DNA of 64,000 bases from positions 31,089,399 through 31,153,398 of the forward strand of contig OX328123.1 of NCBI GenBank assembly GCA_946811695.1. The letters are read 5' to 3'. The translations under genes and the position numbers were made by a program. The notes beneath the pieces were generated by a model. That model searched no databases, was not told where the DNA came from, and saw only the letters and a program-made list of their open reading frames with translations. This document shows positions 9,258 through 46,665 of this stretch, one piece after another; position 1 is the first letter of the stretch, and each line of letters begins with the position of its first letter. This DNA comes from Gonocerus acuteangulatus. Lineage: Eukaryota > Arthropoda > Insecta > Hemiptera > Coreidae.

Positions 9258-11617
9258 CTAGCTGAATACCCGTGCTTCGTCACGGCAGATAAGTAGTTAT
9301 TTTATTGCGTTAAATAATGTATCATCAAAATTACCGCTACTACACAATTTTTTGCAGTTTATTATACTATATGTTATTCATCCCGTCATACTAGATGTTA
9401 TTCATCAATTGATAAGGCCCAGCGCACACGGTGCGACTGTTCTGCAACTCGAGTCTACTAGTCGTCTGAAACCAGTTTGCAACTGAAATAAAACTTCTTT
9501 CTGCTCACGGTGCGACTTTTCTGCAATTAGAGTTGCAAACCAGTTGCGTATGAAATACGTTAGCAACTGAAACAAAACACGCGAGTATATTGGCTTTGTA
9601 AATCAATTGACCAACAGTTTCACAAGTGGTGTATTTATTTAGTGAGCTAAGTTGTTTTTCGTAAGAAGTTGCGATCTCAGACTCACAAGGAGAGTATACA
9701 GCGATGGGGTCGCCGATCTGGACCATTTTTATTCTGGTGATTTTACACCGAAAAATAGTCGACACGTGTCCGAACGTTCCGTCCAATGCGCCTTGAAGCC
9801 GAGAAATAAAATAAAATAGGTTGAAAGTGCTTTATTTTTTATATCGAGTTTAGAAAATGATATCGACTTGATTCTTTCACCAATTCATTTGTTTTATAGA
9901 GTAGATTAAAAGAAAAATATAATCGTTAAACAATAATTTATATTTCGTCAAATAAATTCAAAAATATGCTTACGTTTTCAAGTGAACTAGTATTATACTT
10001 TTTTTTACACCAAAAATAATAGCAGATTTAAAATCAGCACCCCAAAATAGCCTAATGTGGTGAATATCATTGAAAACAAAAATAATGATTTTTCCCAGGA
10101 GACTACAAATTTGTAAGCGAAAAAGTAGCGTGACGTTTTGAAATTCAATATCTCCTCTTGAGATATCTGATTTTTACATAATTGAAATCTTTCAAAAGAA
10201 GAAAGACTCCTTGTCCTAACCATATAAATGATTATTGTACTATATCAAAAGGTTCTTGCAAAAAATGGTTCTCAAAATAAAAATAAACGTACACTTTTTT
10301 GCATATAACGTCGATCCCCGAACACGTAGAAACACCCCGGTTGGAAGGAAATTTTTCACATTATTGCCTTTATCGACTCTTTAAGTTTGGTTTGAATCGG
10401 GTAAATATTTTTTGAAATATGGTCGGATTGTTGAATCTTTAACAAAATTATAAGGGTCCCCCCCCTCAGCGAAATTTAAAATACATTTTTTTATTTTTAT
10501 TTTTGTAATATACATGTTATTGGCTATATGGCTTAAATACACTTTTCTTAAAACTGCCTTTATTTACATAAAATCAACATAATATCGCTGAAAAACATAT
10601 GTAATAAATAACCTTTCTTGTAACTAAGCAACCGCAATATGGACAGAATGCACGGCTGTCCGACGAAAGTCTCGTACACCGCAAATGCAACGCAACTGCA
10701 ATCACGGGCCCACAATTGCATGTGACTGGTTTCAGAATGGTTTGAGATCGTCAAAAACAAGTTGTGTCGTGTGCGCCTGCCCATTGAAATGCATTGCCGA
10801 GGTCGCAAAACAGTTGTGCGTGCAACTGGAGTAGTAAACGAGTTGCATCATGGCGATGGGCCTTAACATATGATTGGTTTCATACTAGTTTGAAATCGTC
10901 AAAAACCAGTTGCGTCGTGTGCGCCTGTCCATTGAAATACATTGCCGAAGTCACAAAAGAGTTGCGCGTGCAATTAGTTTGCAACTGGAGTTGCAAAACA
11001 GTCTCACCGTGTGCGCTGGGCCTAAGTAATCAAGGTATAATGTTTCTTGACACTGGGGCGCTACGGACCAGTGTCAACAAACAGATAACTTTGAGATAAC
11101 TCGTTATAGGTGACCAGTAACAGGAGTTTAACCAATAAATGTTAAAAAAAAATCGTTTTCAATAGCAAATGTACGTTAAAATTTAAATGTTTATGTTTTC
11201 ACGATGTCAATTGGAAACGCCCATTATATTTGCGAGCTTTAACAAGAAGTGTTCTGACTGGTGCTGATGGGTGAGTAGGCTGTGCAAGGGTTCGGTATTA
11301 TTACCTCGGATAGACCATCACCAGGCATAGCGTAAACTCTATGAGGGACGAAATCACAGTTTATTTCTATTAATTCAAGGTCTGCCAACATAGTTGAAAT
11401 GAACCGCAAATAAAAATAATATTACGAAATAGATACAGTATGGTAACAGATGACCTGTTATCGTAGGCAGCCTAGGCGTACATGCTCTATTTAAAACCAA
11501 CTAAAAATTCAAAACTCTCTAAAAATACTTAAAAATTTGAATATCAAAAAAACCCTTTATTAGCGAGTGTTTACATCCTAAAGAGAGCGTCCATGCAAAA
11601 TTTCAAATTTTTCAATA
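9258..11617 (-). mobile_element. Helitron, non-autonomous, 5'-truncated, split by a Harbinger element
   Basis: On the minus strand the element ends GCCGTGACGAAGCACGGG, ATTCAG, CTAG followed by T. The CCGTG..CACGG stem-loop and CTAG|T end are classic for Helitron 3' termini. Its body (about 11026-11617) matches the plus-strand copy at 44725-45497, including TTGAAATTTTGCATG and GCAGACCTTGAATTA. The 5' end is missing where Penelope-like sequence begins near 11617. No Rep/helicase coding was seen. Confidence 0.75.
9416..11022. mobile_element. PIF/Harbinger-type element, non-autonomous
   Basis: TIRs GGCCCAGCGCACACGGTG and its complement CACCGTGTGCGCTGGGCC lie at 9416 and 11022. Both are flanked by the 3-bp duplication TAA (9413-9415, 11023-11025), the usual Harbinger target. 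Both ends carry many GTTGCAACT-like words (GAGTTGCAAAC, GCAACTGG), which could be transposase-binding repeats. No transposase domain was recognised in the AT-rich interior. The element interrupts a Helitron whose halves match the copy at 44725-45497. Confidence 0.85.
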
Positions 11618-11684
11618 TATTCGTCTGTGGCAGAAGGTCAATTTTATAAAAACACACCTACTTCCTTCTGTACTATTTTATTAG

Positions 11685-11725
11685 GCTCTACATGTTTCAC
11701 GTCGCTGTGACGCCTCTTCAGGAGC
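11685..11725 (-). ncRNA. Hammerhead-ribozyme-like motif in Penelope 3' region
   Basis: Minus strand order: GCTC (stem I), CTGAAGA, stem II GCGTC/GACGT with an ACAGC loop, GAAAC, palindrome ACATGT, GTA, GAGC (stem I partner). These are the two conserved hammerhead boxes (CUGANGA and GAAA) with a matching stem I. One extra G separates CTGAAGA from stem II, which departs from the canonical core, and stem III could form only between two copies through the palindrome. Cleavage is unproven. Confidence 0.35.
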
Positions 11726-12294
11726 ACTTGATCTAAATATAAATAAAATAAAATATGGTTACAGCCTATCCATTAGAGAACCTTCCGCAGGTAGGGCCAC
11801 GTCTGGACTGATAAGATCAATCATGTCTACTGGGTATCAGCTGTTTAAAATCGATAGTTCTAGGGTAAATGTCGATTTTCCAAAAGAAATTTTTGTCATT
11901 TTATAAAATAATTCATTTTATGTCGTCTTGTTTATTAAATTAAAAAATATTTTATCCAGGTATTTAATATCTGTTTTTTTTGTTGACGGCCTTTTTCCTA
12001 TTTTTAATTATGTGTATATTTTCCTTAATTTTTCGTTTTATGGCTTTTTTTTCTTCATCTAATACCTTTACCGTATCAAAATTAAATGTGTGGCTATATT
12101 GTATCGCATGATCCACCAATGCAGTCTTGTTGTCAGTCTCGTCAAGGTTTTTGGCGTGTTGTTTAATTCTCTTTTAGCACTTTCCTCCGAAGGAAAGTAG
12201 CTATTGAGGTTGGACTCATGACGGAATTTTTGAAAAATTTCTTCAAATCTTTATCGATCCTACCTAGTAGACACCGAAAATGACCCCCGTTAAA

Positions 12295-12325
<31 letters not shown>

Positions 12326-13608
12326 CCATAGACCGGGGTAACTTTGGGACTAGGGGTGCAACTTTGGGACAGTGAGGTATCTCTGCCCTTTATATTTTTC
12401 TGGCAATACCATGAGTTTCCGTTTGGCACCAAATGACTGCCTTCTTACTGCCAATAAGTGCAGCTACCTACTAGCAGGCATTTTAACCTGTTGTTCCACT
12501 AGCTTGAAAAGGCAGACCATTTTGTTTTTAACCTCGTGTTGTTATCTTTCTGGATTTTGTATAAACTTTCATACAGCTGCAAATACTTAACTACACACAG
12601 CTATGTATTTTGAGAATTACATGCTTTGTGGTGTATTTTACATGATAATACTATTTTTAATACTTATTTATTGTTATATAACATCGACATAATAAATTTT
12701 TAACACTGGACGGGGTAACATTGGGACTGTCCGAAAGTTACCTCTAAAGTTGGCCTACCATGTTTACCTTGTTTTTTCTTTATATTTTGTAGAATACAAG
12801 GTGATTAAACTTGCCATGCAATCCCAAACGTGCTCTTGGTTCACGGCCATATAGAAATTATACGGAAGAAAATTTAAATGAAGCTTTTAAAGCTGTACGA
12901 AACAAAACTTTGTTGAATATTACCCAGGTCGGATCATACAAATAAAAAACAGTGACGAAGTTCTTGTTTCTGCAATGGAGAAATACGGCTTAAACTGGAA
13001 ATGGCCAGCAAAACCCGACAAAGTATATTATTCCAAGGACAAAATTGTACAAAAGATTGACCAGCCAGAACAAATTGGCCGACGGGAAGTTTTCTTCTTT
13101 CAACGTGAAAGGACTGTCCTAATATGCTAGCATACGAAGACATTTGAAATTTGTTTGCCAACAATCAGTTGAAGTTAATTATGAAACTAACCATTAACTC
13201 AAACCATTAATTTAAACTCAGACCAATTTTTTTTCAAAATCATAACTCTAATTTACATAATTATCATGTAACGTAATGCTTAAACTCCTTTTAATAACAT
13301 TATTATACTCTGTCTGATATCTGAAATGAAATTCTTTTGTTTAACATTGGGACAGATTAATTTTCCCTGTGTTTCTAAGGGAAAAAGAGTGTTGTCCCAA
13401 TCTTACCCCACTTAATGGGGTAAGATTGGGACAACAATACAACACGTTTATTGCGATGTTAATGGTCATATTGTAAAATCATGTCAATATTTGGTCAGGC
13501 GGAGGTGAACTTCATATAATACCATTATCTCACCAATCTAGCTTACTATGTGTTGTCAGGAATAATAAATTGGTGAGAAAAGTGTACCAAAGTTACCCCA
13601 CTTTACGG
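12326..13608 (+). mobile_element. pogo/jerky-like (Tc1/mariner superfamily) transposon relic
   Basis: Imperfect TIRs (CCATAGACCGGGGTAACTTT and complement of GTTACCCCACTTTACGG) are flanked by TA on both sides. Near 12821-12925 a plus frame reads SRPYRNYTEENLNEAFKAVR, which matches the N-terminal helix-turn-helix (Psq) region of jerky-type transposases. Near 12949-13110 another frame (KYGLNWKWPAKPDKVYY... GRREV) resembles a transposase C-terminal tail. The catalytic middle is missing, so it is an internally deleted, inactive copy. Several further GGGGTAAsWTTGGGAC motifs occur inside. Confidence 0.65.
13391..13435. repeat. Perfect 20-bp inverted repeat inside the pogo relic
   Basis: Two 20-bp arms containing CCCAATCTTACCCC and GGGGTAAGATTGGG face each other around a 5-bp CTTAA loop. 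Each arm resembles the element's own terminus. Confidence 0.9.
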
Positions 13609-13776
13609 TATATATATATTAGACATGCGCGCCGAGGCTGAATTTTCCGGCGGCGGCGCGCTGGACTAAAATGGCCGGCGGCGGCGCGCTGGACTAAAAT
13701 GGCCGGCGGCGGCGGCGCGCGCGGCGTGGGCTATTTTTATTTAACCCCCAAGGGAGGTGTTAAAATTTTAATCACA

Positions 13777-13834
<58 letters not shown>

Positions 13835-13854
13835 CATATACATATATATTTTTT

Positions 13855-14756
13855 TATTTGTCCGCTATTTCACAGGCTCAAGAATGGTCAGATTTTGAAG
13901 ATCTTTGGTACAAAAATCGAAAATCGTCTAATTTTAATCGTCAAGTTCGTTAACCAGTAGAATCCGTCCTCCGAGTGGTGTTGGCGAGAACTTCCCGCGA
14001 AAAAAATCGTAACGCTTACGTCTTCGGGTTTATATGCTTGCAGATACTCGCGTAATATATTCCTTAACATACGAAAACAAATGACACCGTTTTTAAAGCG
14101 ATATCTGTAACAGTTTTTGATATAAGTGGAACAAATGTTTATGTAACTCATTTTCGGTTTGGGTACATCGTGGGTTTGATTCCCACCGGTGCCGCCGCGG
14201 CGGCAGGAATGTTCTCATCCCACGGCTCGTTGGGAACATTCCTATCTGCACCCTGGATGTCGGCGCTAATGGCCTAGGCGTCGATGCGCCGAAAAAAAAA
14301 TGTAAAAATTAGTCTATAAGGCAAGAAAATGAGACACTTAATGATAATAGTGTTTTCACGGGGCGAACGTTGTGTTGTCGAGGAGTCCTAGGATACTGTA
14401 CGTTTCTTGTTGTGGCTTCTTAAACTTCCTTTTGTTTGAGATTTGGAAATTCCTTCTCATCCATCACTATCTCCTTCTTTCGTCTTCATCTTCTTTATTC
14501 TCTATCACTTATTTCGAAATCCTTACATCTTCAGCCTGAAAATTGACCCTATTTCCGAATGGATGATAAGTACGCTGCATACCTAGCAACTCAATTTAAT
14601 TGGGGAGCCCATTTTATTTCGTTTTAAATAAAGTTTTCTCTCATATTTTTAAAGAAAGATCAAACCCTATCCATAAACTGTATTTATTCCTTTACAAATA
14701 GCACGAGGGCTAAGAACAGAACCGCGCTAAGATGACGCAGTTGCTGAGAGTCGGAC
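13855..14756 (+). mobile_element. Helentron-like type I, left-truncated copy
   Basis: The CGTAACGCTTACG region at 14010 and the GTTCGTTAACCAG block match 7600-7680. The 3' end reads AACCGCGCTAAGATGACGCA and GTCGGAC at 14756. The stem-loop is damaged (CAGTTGCTG). A SINE-A fragment interrupts it at ~14168. The left terminal hairpin is absent, replaced by (TA)n. Confidence 0.6.
14168..14299 (+). repeat. SINE-A copy, head truncated
   Basis: GGGTTTGATTCCCACCGG (B-box region) is followed by the CATCCCACGGCTCG and GCACCCTGGATGTCGGCGC blocks and ends GATGCGCCG plus a short A-run, as in the copy at 17511. A CCGCCGCGGCGG insertion lies just after the B box. Confidence 0.8.
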
Positions 14757-15022
14757 GTATTTTTAGTTTTATATCGTCGAGTATGTTTAGATAAAATTCT
14801 TTTATTTTAGGCTTTTCTGATACAAGCTTTGTCATTTTCCAATCAACGATCACAACTCACAAGCGTTTAATCGATCAGAAGGTAAGCACAAAATGGCGCC
14901 GGCCGGTCACCATGCAGTACACTAGTAGATTTCCTCCCCTCGGCGCGCCGACTGAATAGGCTCGGCGGCGGCGGCGTCATTAAAACCCGGCGCGGCGTAG
15001 CGGCGCCGGCGCGGCGCGCATG

Positions 15023-15072
<50 letters not shown>

Positions 15073-16274
15073 CTGTTAACACGATAGTTTTTGTTTTTTC
15101 GTCACGAAACTTGGTATATAGCATTCAATTAGCAAACGATTGAATGAGTTCGTTAACCACCAAAGTCGGTCCACCGGAAGGGGGGGGGGTTTACCCACTA
15201 ACACTAATTTGACTATGTCAGCCGTAATATTTGTTACATTTCAACGAAACTTGGTATTCGTAGTGGTAATATAGAGAGAAAAGTGAGATATAAAAATGAA
15301 CTAAATCGGTTCATTAGAAGGGGGGGGGGTTACTCCGGACCCACAATACCAATTCGCCACTACCAGCCGTGATTTTTGGTATATTTCGACGAAACTCGGT
15401 ATTCGTAGTGTTAATCTACAGGTGAATATGTGTTGTAAAAATAAACTAAATCGGTTCATTAGAAGGGGGGGGGGGTTTACTCCGGACCCAAATTCCTAGT
15501 ATACTCATACCGGTCGTAATTTCTGCTGTATTGTAACGAAACGCGGTATACGTCGTGGGTAACTCATGAGAAAGAAGTGTTGTAAAAATGAGCTGAATCG
15601 GTCAATCGGAAAGCGGGGGTTTAATTTGTAATATATTTCAATAGAAAAGCCCGTCAGACGTAGGTTCACAAAGCCGCCGCAAGGAGCGCTTTCTACCACT
15701 AGAGTGACTATCCTGTTCCTGCGTTAGATCAAAATACGATAATATGAGGTTTTTTGTATTTATTACGAAGTGTAATAGGTACCATGTGTAAACAAAACTC
15801 TGGAAGCAAATTATTAATTGATCAGTTACTCATTACAAATTTAAAAGAGAACTATTCATGTTTTTATTTTATTTATGTAGGATATTTTAAGCAAATTGTT
15901 CTGGAAAGCAGTCTACACTACCCAAATTCTGAGGAAAGTGCTTAGTTATGCAGCTCCTGCGTGACGGACTTTTTTAATAGTTGTCCCGATTCTCCTACAT
16001 ACACCTTATCACACATTCCACAATCAATTTGATATATGTTATATTTGGTTTCCCTTTCTTTTAGATCATCTTTAATTCGGCTGTAGCTTTTTATGATTTT
16101 GTCTTGATATATCCAGGAGATTCTTCCTAGGTCTTTACATGTTTGTTTTATCTTATTGGCAAATATGGGATTATAACGAAAAGTAATGTTTTTATATCCA
16201 GTTTTTATATCTTTACTGTCATTATCCATTTTCTGTTCATAAATATGTTCATTGTGTCCTATGAACATTCGGAG

Positions 16275-17505
16275 GAACTATTTCTGCTCCGAGAATAACG
16301 CCGTATTGGTGGCTGGAGGCATTGGTGCTTAATTACACTCGGAAGAAAGAGATTTGTATAGATATATTAAAGAGGTATATGTAAACAATACAATGTATTA
16401 AATAAGCCCATTTAAAGGTTCGTTTTCCTAGCGATTCGTATTTTTCGCCGCGGATACCGAATTTGTCTCAATTGCATCGGTAGGAATGTGATACATATTA
16501 CGCGGCGTGATAGGGTTTTCTTAGCGACATGAAGTTTAATGCGCGGAGTTTTTGTTGTCAGCTTCGTGAAATGGAGTCATGCTGGAAGATAAAAATATTG
16601 GCGTGGTTATTATTAATTATAAAATTATGGACGATGGCCTGGAAGAATTGTTACTGACTAAAAGGGCGAAGTTCAGGAATTTTTGTCATACAATATCGAA
16701 GGATTCTGCGCAAAATCAATTAAAATGTTGTCTTCGTCTTGGCGATGTTATGTAGCATGTTGAACAGAAACCGGGGAGCAAATCACCGTACGTACGTCCC
16801 AGTAGATTACTCCATTCCTGGTCGCGTCCGGCGTGTCGGCGTAATGCGTTCTACTCTGACACTATGCGCTTTTTTTGGAAAACACTCAAATCTAATTACA
16901 TAGGACGAGTGGGTGACGTAAAACACTCAACGTATTACGTTTTCTAGTCCGCAAAAAAAACATTCCTTAAGATATTTATATTTATTTATTTGTTAAGAGT
17001 TTTGCGACTTAAAATAAAATTCTTCTCGATATTAGGTACCTCTGAGAGACCATAAATAAGGAAAAATTCTGGCCAGACTCCAGTTTGCCAAGTTAACCCA
17101 TTCGAGACGACGTTTTTTTTTTCGAACTCGGTACCCAAGGGCGATTTTTTCTTCTTCTTTATATTGTTCATTTTTAATAAAAAAAGACATGTTTACTATG
17201 GAAATTACTCAATTTGTAAGTGAATTCGCATAAATAAGATCATTGCACACCTGATGTGCAGCTCACTCTTCGGAAATATTTTATTGTGAGGACCATTTTT
17301 ATGGATTGAGCACCATGTGTGGAATGTAAGGTAAAATGAAAATATAAACCAATTACTGTACTTCTTTTGCTCATAACTCCAAAAGTATTCATGCTAGATA
17401 TTTTCTCAAGGCTTTAAAAAAGATTCGTAATTAAATTGCCTATAGTTTCCCATTAATTAAAAATGTATTTATATTTAATTGCTGATTTGCAAAACAGCAA
17501 TAAGT
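16275..17505. other. CpG-rich, low-copy interval, no gene proven
   Basis: 16400-16830 is notably richer in CpG than the surrounding DNA (CGCCGCGG, GCGCGG, GGTCGCGTCCGGCG) and shows no recognisable repeat. A 59-codon frame from ATG 16578 is open but resembles nothing I know. The position upstream of the first visible PHAF1 exon would suit a promoter or 5' exon, but the expected PHAF1 N-terminus was not found here. 16880-17505 is AT-rich. Confidence 0.3.
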
Positions 17506-17510
17506 AAGAG

Positions 17511-17672
17511 GGGTCTCCCGTGGTCTAATGGCTAGCGCCTTGGATTCATAAGCGGGAGATGGTGGGTTCGATTCCCAACCTCCGGCAGGAATTTTATCAT
17601 CCCACGGCTCGCTGGTGAAATTCCTCGCTGCACCCTGGATGTCGGCGCAAATGACCTAGATGTAGATGCGCC

Positions 17673-17732
<60 letters not shown>
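17511..17732 (+). repeat. SINE-A, full-length tRNA-derived copy
   Basis: The head has a pol III A-box-like TGGTCTAATGG at 17521 and a B box GGTTCGATTCC at 17565-17575. The body follows: CATCCCACGGCTCG, GCTGCACCCTGGATGTCGGC, GATGCGCCGT. The tail is a ~57-nt A-run. SINEs of this type are transcribed by RNA polymerase III and mobilised by a LINE. At least six other copies occur in the window (5361, 14168, 43846, 44223, 53043, 57997). Confidence 0.9.
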
Positions 17733-17737
<5 letters not shown>

Positions 17738-18889
17738 AAAAATGGTAAAAAATAGACATTTTTTTTCGGCAGCTTAAAATGCATTTAGGACCCTCATATT
17801 TTAGCCGGAAAATGCTGATTATATAGGAAAACAACCTACAGAAATTTGTTTTAATCAGTTTGATGATACATTTTGCAATTGAGGTATTAGTGGAAAAATG
17901 AACATTTACATGCTATAATTAACAATAAAAAAAAAAAAAAAAAAAAAACTAAGGCATTCAAGCTTTCAAAAACATTTTTCAGATTGAAGATCTGTCACTT
18001 TGGAGGGCTTCAGGTATTTTTTTATTTCCTACCACTGCCGCAAAAAATGATGAAGAAAAACGTTGTTAATTTGTTTACCCTTTTTTTCATACTTACTTTT
18101 GTTTAGAAAACAGCGCATAAATATTACCATTTCTAAATAATGGGACATTGTAGGACATTTTATTATAAATCTTTTGACGCCTTGGGCTTCTCCAGCATGA
18201 ATTGCTTTTGTAGTTATGAGTGAAATAAGTACAAGAAAACGTAATTGTTTTATATTAAAAAAAAAAAAAGTTCTGGGAATTCTTTGATTTACGCATACAA
18301 CAATTATTGTTTTATGAGTTGTTCCAAAGATATTACCGCAAAAATTGACTTGACCCCTCCCAACAACCAAGTATAGCTACGTTTTTACAGACGCATCCTG
18401 GTCTATGGGAGCTATCTGCGGAGTTACATCTCAAAAATTATTTAAGTTAAAAAAAAAGTATTTCAGGTTCGTAATCAGGAGATCAAAGTACATCAATTTC
18501 ATGATTTGTAATCCTCTGCACATTTTACCACATTCGATTGGTGATTCGTTACTTCAGATACATTTGCCATGCCGTCAAATACAGTTTTTTTTCTTACCAC
18601 TTTGAGACTTGCTCCTCCTTATGACAACAACTTTTTGTTCGATTTAGAAGGATTAAAGTCAAGCCTAGACCCTTTCTTGTTACATTTAAATTATGCTCCA
18701 GGAAATATGTGGCTTTGTACATCATTTTTTACAACAGGTGTGGGGATAAATATTTCGATTCGATATAAGTGATACTGCATTTATTTGCTCTTAAACAAAT
18801 CAAAGGCTTAACAAATGTATAAAGATAATTTATTTATACCAAGCTATTCTTTTTTTTATATTAGTGAGAGCTATATTTTTCAATTTCAG
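17733..18889. other. AT-rich stretch before the first visible PHAF1 exon
   Basis: Mostly low-complexity sequence with A-runs (17925-17948). Near 18385-18430 a plus frame reads FTDASWSMGAICGV, reminiscent of an RNase H start in retroelements, but it breaks immediately. No gene is supported. Confidence 0.35.
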
Positions 18890-46325
<27,436 letters not shown>

Positions 46326-46659
46326 TAGAGCTCATTCCGGGAAATATTTAGTTTTTGTACAACACTTTTGTCTGGAACTTTAAAGTGAATTGAAATTTGT
46401 ATATAGCCATGTATCTAAATAAGCGCAACACCAAGATAATTAAGTTTATTTATGTCACATAGTGGATACTCCATTTTTATTCTTCATACTTTTGTCATTC
46501 AGTTATTTTGTTAGTAATTAAAAAGAAATGAGTTGCGTTTGAATGTAAAACAATTGATTTTGAAGATTATTTTAATTTTAGTTTTGAAAGACACTGACAA
46601 CAATGATTACATTACAATGTGTTACATCAATGAAATCTTCTAATAAGAGGTTCTTCAAA

Positions 46660-46665
46660 AATAAA
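46660..46665 (+). terminator. Candidate PHAF1 polyadenylation signal AATAAA
   Basis: First canonical AATAAA hexamer downstream of the PHAF1 stop (335 bp). Choice is by position only. Confidence 0.5.

Larger units (their letters stand above)
13621..15025. mobile_element. GC-rich TIR element in (TA)n
   Basis: Both ends read AGACATGCGCGCC into the element and sit in TA repeats. Adjacent to the left end are CGG-rich direct repeats (GGCCGGCGGCGGCGCGCTGG twice between 13650 and 13730). Adjacent to the right end is a second GC-rich block (14890-15020) with GGCGCCGGCGCGGCG. The interior includes part of a type I Helentron-like element (~13855-14756) and a SINE-A fragment. No coding region is supported. 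Confidence 0.55.
12176..15969 (+). mobile_element. Helentron-like element, type II, with two nested elements
   Basis: Begins AGCACTTTCCTCCGAAGG, a terminal hairpin with GGAAAGTAGCT. Ends GAGGAAAGTGCTTAGTT, ATGCAGCTCCTGCG, TGACGGAC followed by T6. The left flank is T4. The target is the A6 run of the Penelope frame, which is restored if the element is removed. The body is: left end, a (TA)n, then the ~900-bp right part with CGAAACTTGGTATATAG and G-rich islands (15180-15480). Within the (TA)n sit a pogo/jerky element (12326-13608) and a GC-rich TIR element (13621-15025). Coding capacity: none seen. Confidence 0.65.
11618..16270 (-). pseudogene. Penelope-like retroelement, GIY-YIG C-terminal part, split by a 3.8-kb insertion
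   Basis: The minus strand from 16268 encodes a basic region (KIIKSYSRIKDDLKERETK) and then YNIYQIDCGMCDKVYVGESG, a GIY-YIG endonuclease signature of Penelope-like elements. The frame breaks at 15969. It resumes at 12175 with RIKQHAKNLDETDNKTALVD and continues to a TAA near 11965. Removing 12176-15969 restores the frame across LLKK|R. The GIY-YIG domain nicks target DNA in these elements. The reverse transcriptase part is absent (5' truncation). The 3' side (11618-11960) holds a hammerhead-like motif typical of Penelope terminal repeats. Confidence 0.75.

Noticed and set aside
17511..17590. tRNA gene
   Set aside because: A and B boxes are present but the cloverleaf does not close, and the sequence continues into a repeated body with poly-A.
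18385..18605. RNase H fragment (FTDASWSMGAICGV)
   Set aside because: Only about 14 residues look right; the rest is lysine-rich random sequence. Too little to annotate as an element.
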